DNA of 64,000 nt, taken from the NCBI GenBank assembly GCA_029168955.1, contig JAPDOI010000133.1, positions 621,001 through 685,000 on the forward strand, in the 5' to 3' direction. This document shows positions 59,001 to 64,000 of this stretch, piece after piece. The position numbers and the translations under genes are program-made. This DNA comes from Aplectana chamaeleonis (Eukaryota > Nematoda > Chromadorea > Rhabditida > Cosmocercidae). The stretch's first letter is position 1. Every line of letters begins with the position of its first letter. The notes under the pieces were generated by a model. That model worked only from the letters and a program-made list of their open reading frames with translations, was not told the DNA's origin and did not search any database.

Positions 59001-62000
59001 CAACCATATACCTTCCCGGCGTTCACGACAACACTACACCACCCGGCGCTCACGGCAACCATACACCTTCCCGGCGCTCACGGCAGCCATACACCCTCCC
59101 GGCGCTCACGGCGAACTGCGCAACACCTTCGCTGAAAAGCGCACACAGAACGACCAACACCTTCCCGGCGCTCACGGCAACCATGCACCTTCCCGGCGCT
59201 CACGAAAACCAACGTTCACGCTTCCCGGCGCTCACGGCAACGCAACACCTTCCGGCGCTCATCACGCAACACCTTCTTCGGCGCTCACGGAAACGCACGG
59301 CAACGCAACACCTTCCCGGCGCGCATGGCAACCATACACCTTCCCGGCGCTCACGACAACCATATACCTTCCCGGCGTTCACAACAACACTACACCACCC
59401 GGCGCTCACGACAACACTACACCACCCGGCGCTCACGGCAACCATACACCTTCCCGGCGCTCACGGCAACGCAACACCTTCCCGGCGCGCACGGCAACGC
59501 AACACCTTCCCGGTGCGCATGGCAACCATACACCTTCCCGGCGCTCACGACAACACAACACCTTCGCGGCGCTCACGCAAACGCAACACCTTCCCGGCGC
59601 GCACGGCAACGAAACACCTTCCCGGTGCGCGTGGCAACCATACACCTTCCCGGCGCTCACGACAACCATATACCTTCCCGGCGTTCACGACAACACTACA
59701 CCACCCGGCGCGCACGGCAAAATTACACTTTCCCGGCTCATACGGCGATACAACACCTTCCCGGCGCTACGGCAATCTTACGTCTTGCCGCCGCTCACGA
59801 CAACACAACACCTTCGCGGCGCTCACGGAAACGCAACACCTCTCCGGTGCGCATGGCAACCATACACCTTCCCGGCGCTCACGACAACCATATACCTTCT
59901 CGGCGTTCACGACAACACTACACCACCCGGCGCTCACGGCAACGATACACGTTCCCGACGCTCACGGCAGCCATACACCTTCCCGGCGCTCCCGGAAACG
60001 CAACACCTTCCCGGCGCGCACGGCAACGCAACACCTTCCCGGCGCGCATGGCAACCATACACCTTCCCGGCGCTCACGACAACACAACACCTTCGCGGCG
60101 CTCACGGAAACGCAACACCTTCGCGGCGCTCACGGAAACGCAACACCTTCCCGGCGCGCACGGCAACGCAACACCTTCCCGGTGCGCATGGCAACCATAC
60201 ACCTTCCCGGCGCTCACGACAACCATATACCTTCTCGGCGTTCACGACAACACTACACCACCCGGCGCTCACGGCAACGATACACGTTCCCGGCGCTCAC
60301 GGCAACACAACACCTTCGCGGCGCTCACGGAAACGCAACACCTTCCCGGCGCGCACGGCAACGCAACACCTTCCCGGTGCGCATGGCAACCATACACCTT
60401 CCCGGCGCTCACGACAACCATATACCTTCTCGGCGTTCACGACAACACTACACCACCCGGCGCTCACGGCAACCATGCACCTTCCCAGCGCTCACGAAAA
60501 CGCAACTTCTTCCCGACGCTCACTGAAACGCAACACCTTCCCGGGCACACGGCAACCATATACCTTTCCGGCGCTCGTGGCAATCTTAATATTTCCGGCC
60601 GCTCACGGCAGCACAACACCTTCCCGGCGCTCACGGCAAAACAACACCTTCCCGGCGCGCATGGCAACCATACACCTTCCCGGCGCTCACGACAACCATA
60701 TACCTTCTCGGCGTTCACGACAACACTACACCACCCGGCGCTCACGGCAACGATACACGTTCCCGGCGCTCACGGCAACGCAACACCTTCGCGGCGCTCA
60801 CGGAAACGCAACACCTTCCCGGCGCGCACGGCAACGCAACACCTTCCCGGTGCGCATGGCAACCGTACACCTTCCCGGCGCCCCCGCCACCCATATCCCT
60901 TCTCGGCGTCCCCGACAACACTACACCACCCGGCGCTCACGGCAACGATCCACGTTCCCGGCGCTCACGGCAGCCATACACTTTCCCGGCGCTCCCGGAA
61001 ACGCAACACCTTCCCGGCGCGCACGGCAACGCAACACCTTCCCGGCGCGCATGGCAATCTTACACCTTGCCGGCGCTCACGACAACACAACACAACACCT
61101 TCGCGGCGCTCACGGAAACGCAACACCTTCCCGGCGCGCACGGCAACGCAACACCTTCCCGGTGCGCATGGCAACCATACACCTTCCCGGCGCTCACGAC
61201 AACCATATACCTTCTCGGCGTTCACGACAACACTACACCACCCGGCGCTCACGGCAACGATACACGTTCCCGGCGCTCACGGCAACACAACACCTTCGCG
61301 GCGCTCACGGAAACGCAACACCTTCCCGGCGCGCACGGCAACGCAACACCTTCCCGGTGCGCATGGCAACCATACACCTTCCCGGCGCTCACGACAACCA
61401 TATACCTTCTCGGCGTTCACGACTACACTACACCACCCGGCGCTCACGGCAAGGATACACGTTCCCGGCGCTCACGGCAGCCATACACCTTCCCGGCGCT
61501 CCCGGAAACGCAACACCTTCCCGGCGCGCACGGCAACGCAACACCTTCCCGGTGCGCATGGCAACCAAACACCTTCCCGGCGCTCACGACAACACAACAC
61601 CTTCGCGGCGCTTACGGAAACGCAACACCTTCCCGGCGCGCACGGCAACGAAACACCTTCCCGGTGCGCGTGGCAACCATACACCTTCCCGGCGCTCACG
61701 ACAACCATATACCTTCCCGGCGTTCACGACAACACTACACCACCCGGCGCTCACGGCAACGATACACGTTCCCGGCGCTCACGGCAACGCAACACCTTCG
61801 CGGCGCTCACGGAAACGCAACACCTTCCCGGCGCGCACGGAAACGCAACACCTTCCCGGCGCGCACGGCAACGCAACACCTTCCCAGTGCGCATATCAAC
61901 CATACACCTTCCCGGCGCTCACGACAACCATATACCTTCTCGGCGTTCACGACAACACTACACCACCCGGCGCTCACGGCAACGATACACGTTCCCGGCG

Positions 62001-64000
62001 CTCACGGCAACGCAACACCTTCGCGGCGCTCACGGAAACGCAACACCTTCCCGGCGCGCACGGCAACGCAACACCTTCCCGGTGCGCATGGCAACCATAC
62101 ACCTTCCCGGCGCTCACGACAACCATATACCTTCTCGGCGTTCACGACAACACTACACCACCCGGCGCTCACGGCAACGATACACGTTCCCGGCGCTCAC
62201 GGCAGCCATACACTTTCCCGGCGCTCCCGGAAACGCAACACCTTCCCGGCGCGCACGGCAACGCAACACCTTCCTGGCGCTACGGCAATCTTACGTCTTG
62301 CCGCCGCTCACGACAACACAACACCTTCGCGGCGCTCACGGAAACGCAACACCTTCCCGGCGCGCACGGCAACGCAACACCTTCCCGGTGCGCATGGCAA
62401 CCATACACCTTCCCGGCGCTCACGACAACCATATACCTTCTCGGCGTTCACGACAACACTACACCACCCGGCGCTCACGGCAACGATACACGTTCCCGGC
62501 GCTCACGGCAACGCAACACCTTCGCGGCGCTCACGGAAACGCAACACCTTCCCGGCGCGCACGGCAACGCAACATCTTCCCGGTGCGCATGGCAACCATA
62601 CACCTTCCCGGCGCTCACGACAACCATATACCTTCTCGGCGTTCACGACAACACTACACCACCCGGCGCTCACGGCAACCACACACCTTCCCGGCGCTCA
62701 CGGCAACGCAACACCTTCGCGGCGCTCACGGAAACGCAACACCTTTCCGGCGCGCACGGCAACGCACCACCTTCCCGGTGCGCATGGCAACCATACACCT
62801 TCCCGGCGCTCACGACAACCATATACCTTCTCGGCGTTCACGACAACACTACACCACCCGGCGCTCACGGCAACGATACACGTTCCCGGCGCTCACGGCA
62901 GCCATACACTTTCCCGGCGCTCCCGGAAACGCAACACCTTCCCGGCGCGCACGGCAACGCAACACCTTCCCGGCGCGCATGGCAACCATACACTTTCCCG
63001 GCGCTCACGACAACACAACACCTTCGCGGCGCTCACGGAAACGCAACACCTTCCCGGCGCGCACGGCAACGAAACACCTTCCCGGTGCGCGTGGCAACCA
63101 TACACCTTCCCGGCGCTCACGACAACCATATACCTTCCCGGCGTTCACGACAACACTACACCACCCGGCGCTCACGGCAACGATACACGTTCCCGGCGCT
63201 CACGGCGACACAACACCTTCGCGGCGCTCACGGAAACGCAACACCTTCCCGGCGCGCACGGCAACGCAACACCTTCCCGGTGCGCATGGCAACCATACAC
63301 CTTCCCGGCGCTTACGACAACCATATACCTTCTCGGCGTTCACGACAACACTACACCACCCGGCGCTCACGGCAACGATACACGTTCCCGGTGCTCACGG
63401 CAACGCAACACCTTCGCGGCGCTCACGGAAACGCAACACCTTCCCGGCGCGCACGGCAACGCAACACCTTCCCGGTGCGCATGGCAACCATACACCTTCC
63501 CGGCGCTCACGACAACCATATACCTTCTCGGCGTTCACGACAACACTACACCACCCGGCGCTCACGGCAACCATGCACCTTCCCAGCGCTCACGAAAACG
63601 CAACTTCTTCCCGACGCTCACTGAAACGCAACACCTAGCCAGCGCACACGGCAACCATATACCTTTCCGGAGCTCGTGGCAATCTTAAATCTTTCCGCCG
63701 CTCACGGCAGCACAACACCTTCGCGGCGCTCACGGCAACGCAACACCTTCTCGGCGCGCATGGCAACCATACACCTTCCCGGTGCTCACGACAACCATAT
63801 ACCTTCCCGACGTTCACGACAACACTACACCACCCGGCGCTCACGGCAACCATACACCTTACCGGCGCGCACGGCAGAATAACACTTTCCTGGCGCTCAC
63901 GGCGACACAACACCTTCCCGGCGCTACGGCAATCTTACGTCTTGCCGCCGCTCACGACAACACAACACCTTCGCGGCGCTCACGGAAACGCAACACCTCT
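50085..64000. repeat. 28-bp satellite array C (about 490 copies, runs off window)
   Basis: The plus-strand core is CTTCCCGGCGCTCACGGCAA followed by CCATACAC-like bases, a 28-bp unit. It is the reverse complement of the units in arrays A and B. Variants include CTTCGCGGCGCTCACGGAAA, CTTCCCGGTGCGCATGGCAA, and a 27-bp unit CACTACACCACCCGGCGC. From about 53 kb, blocks of seven units form a 195-bp higher-order repeat; matching points at 61981/62176 and 63179/63374 are both 195 bp apart. Units in 50-52.5 kb are less ordered. Stop-free frames of up to about 1,800 codons occur in all three plus frames and are by-products. It probably disrupts the upstream part of the minus-strand gene at 49433-49935. 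Confidence 0.96.

Noticed and set aside
58240..63624. Open frame of 1,794 codons in the satellite
   Set aside because: It is made only of 28-bp units, has equally open partners in the other two frames, and has no splice or start context. It is a tandem-repeat by-product, as are the others at 50-63.9 kb, 36-37.8 kb and 44-44.9 kb.
50085..64000. CRISPR-like array (28-bp repeats)
   Set aside because: There are no unique spacers. Units are directly adjacent and vary internally, and the genome is eukaryotic.
50085..64000. E2F-like sites (TTCCCGCC, TTCCCGGCGC) repeated in the satellite
   Set aside because: The match is a chance consequence of a GC-rich unit. Nothing else suggests regulatory function.

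Overview
This is eukaryotic nuclear DNA, most likely from a strongylid nematode (hookworm-like). The evidence is: several-exon genes with TTTTCAG-type 3' splice sites, a 55-bp intron beside introns of 3 to 13 kb, RTE-clade LINEs ending in AAGAAG tails, a CAP/ASP-like (venom-allergen-like) pseudogene, a tRNA-derived SINE and many TTAA-flanked MITEs. Gene calls were made by hand from reading frame, splice sites and intron phase, so exon ends are inferences unless stated otherwise.

Layout. (1) 1198-20494, plus strand: a gene for an mTERF-domain (MTERF4-like) mitochondrial protein, nine exons, 5' end not found. Its 9.8-kb third intron holds, on the opposite strand, a CAP-family pseudogene (4547-5247) and a roughly 4-kb Penelope-like retroelement (about 8765-12990). 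The retroelement has the permuted order GIY-YIG endonuclease, CxC linker, reverse transcriptase that is typical of Naiad elements. (2) 22270-45428, plus strand: a nine-exon gene for a 461-residue four-finger zinc-finger transcription factor whose introns are filled with MITEs, foldbacks, a polypurine tract, an RTE LINE and two 28-bp satellite arrays. (3) 46438-46785: a 5'-truncated second RTE LINE. (4) 49433-49935, minus strand: the last two exons of an unidentified gene whose upstream part must lie inside or beyond the satellite. (5) About 50085 to the window end: one continuous array of the same 28-bp satellite, in the opposite orientation to the two intronic arrays and partly organised into 195-bp higher-order units.

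The very long open frames in 36-37.8 kb, 44-44.9 kb and 50-64 kb are by-products of the 28-bp satellite (28 = 1 mod 3, few stop codons) and should not be taken as genes. The points most worth following up are the Naiad-type element, the dispersal of one 28-bp satellite into two introns and a giant array, and the dense TTAA-targeting MITE population.
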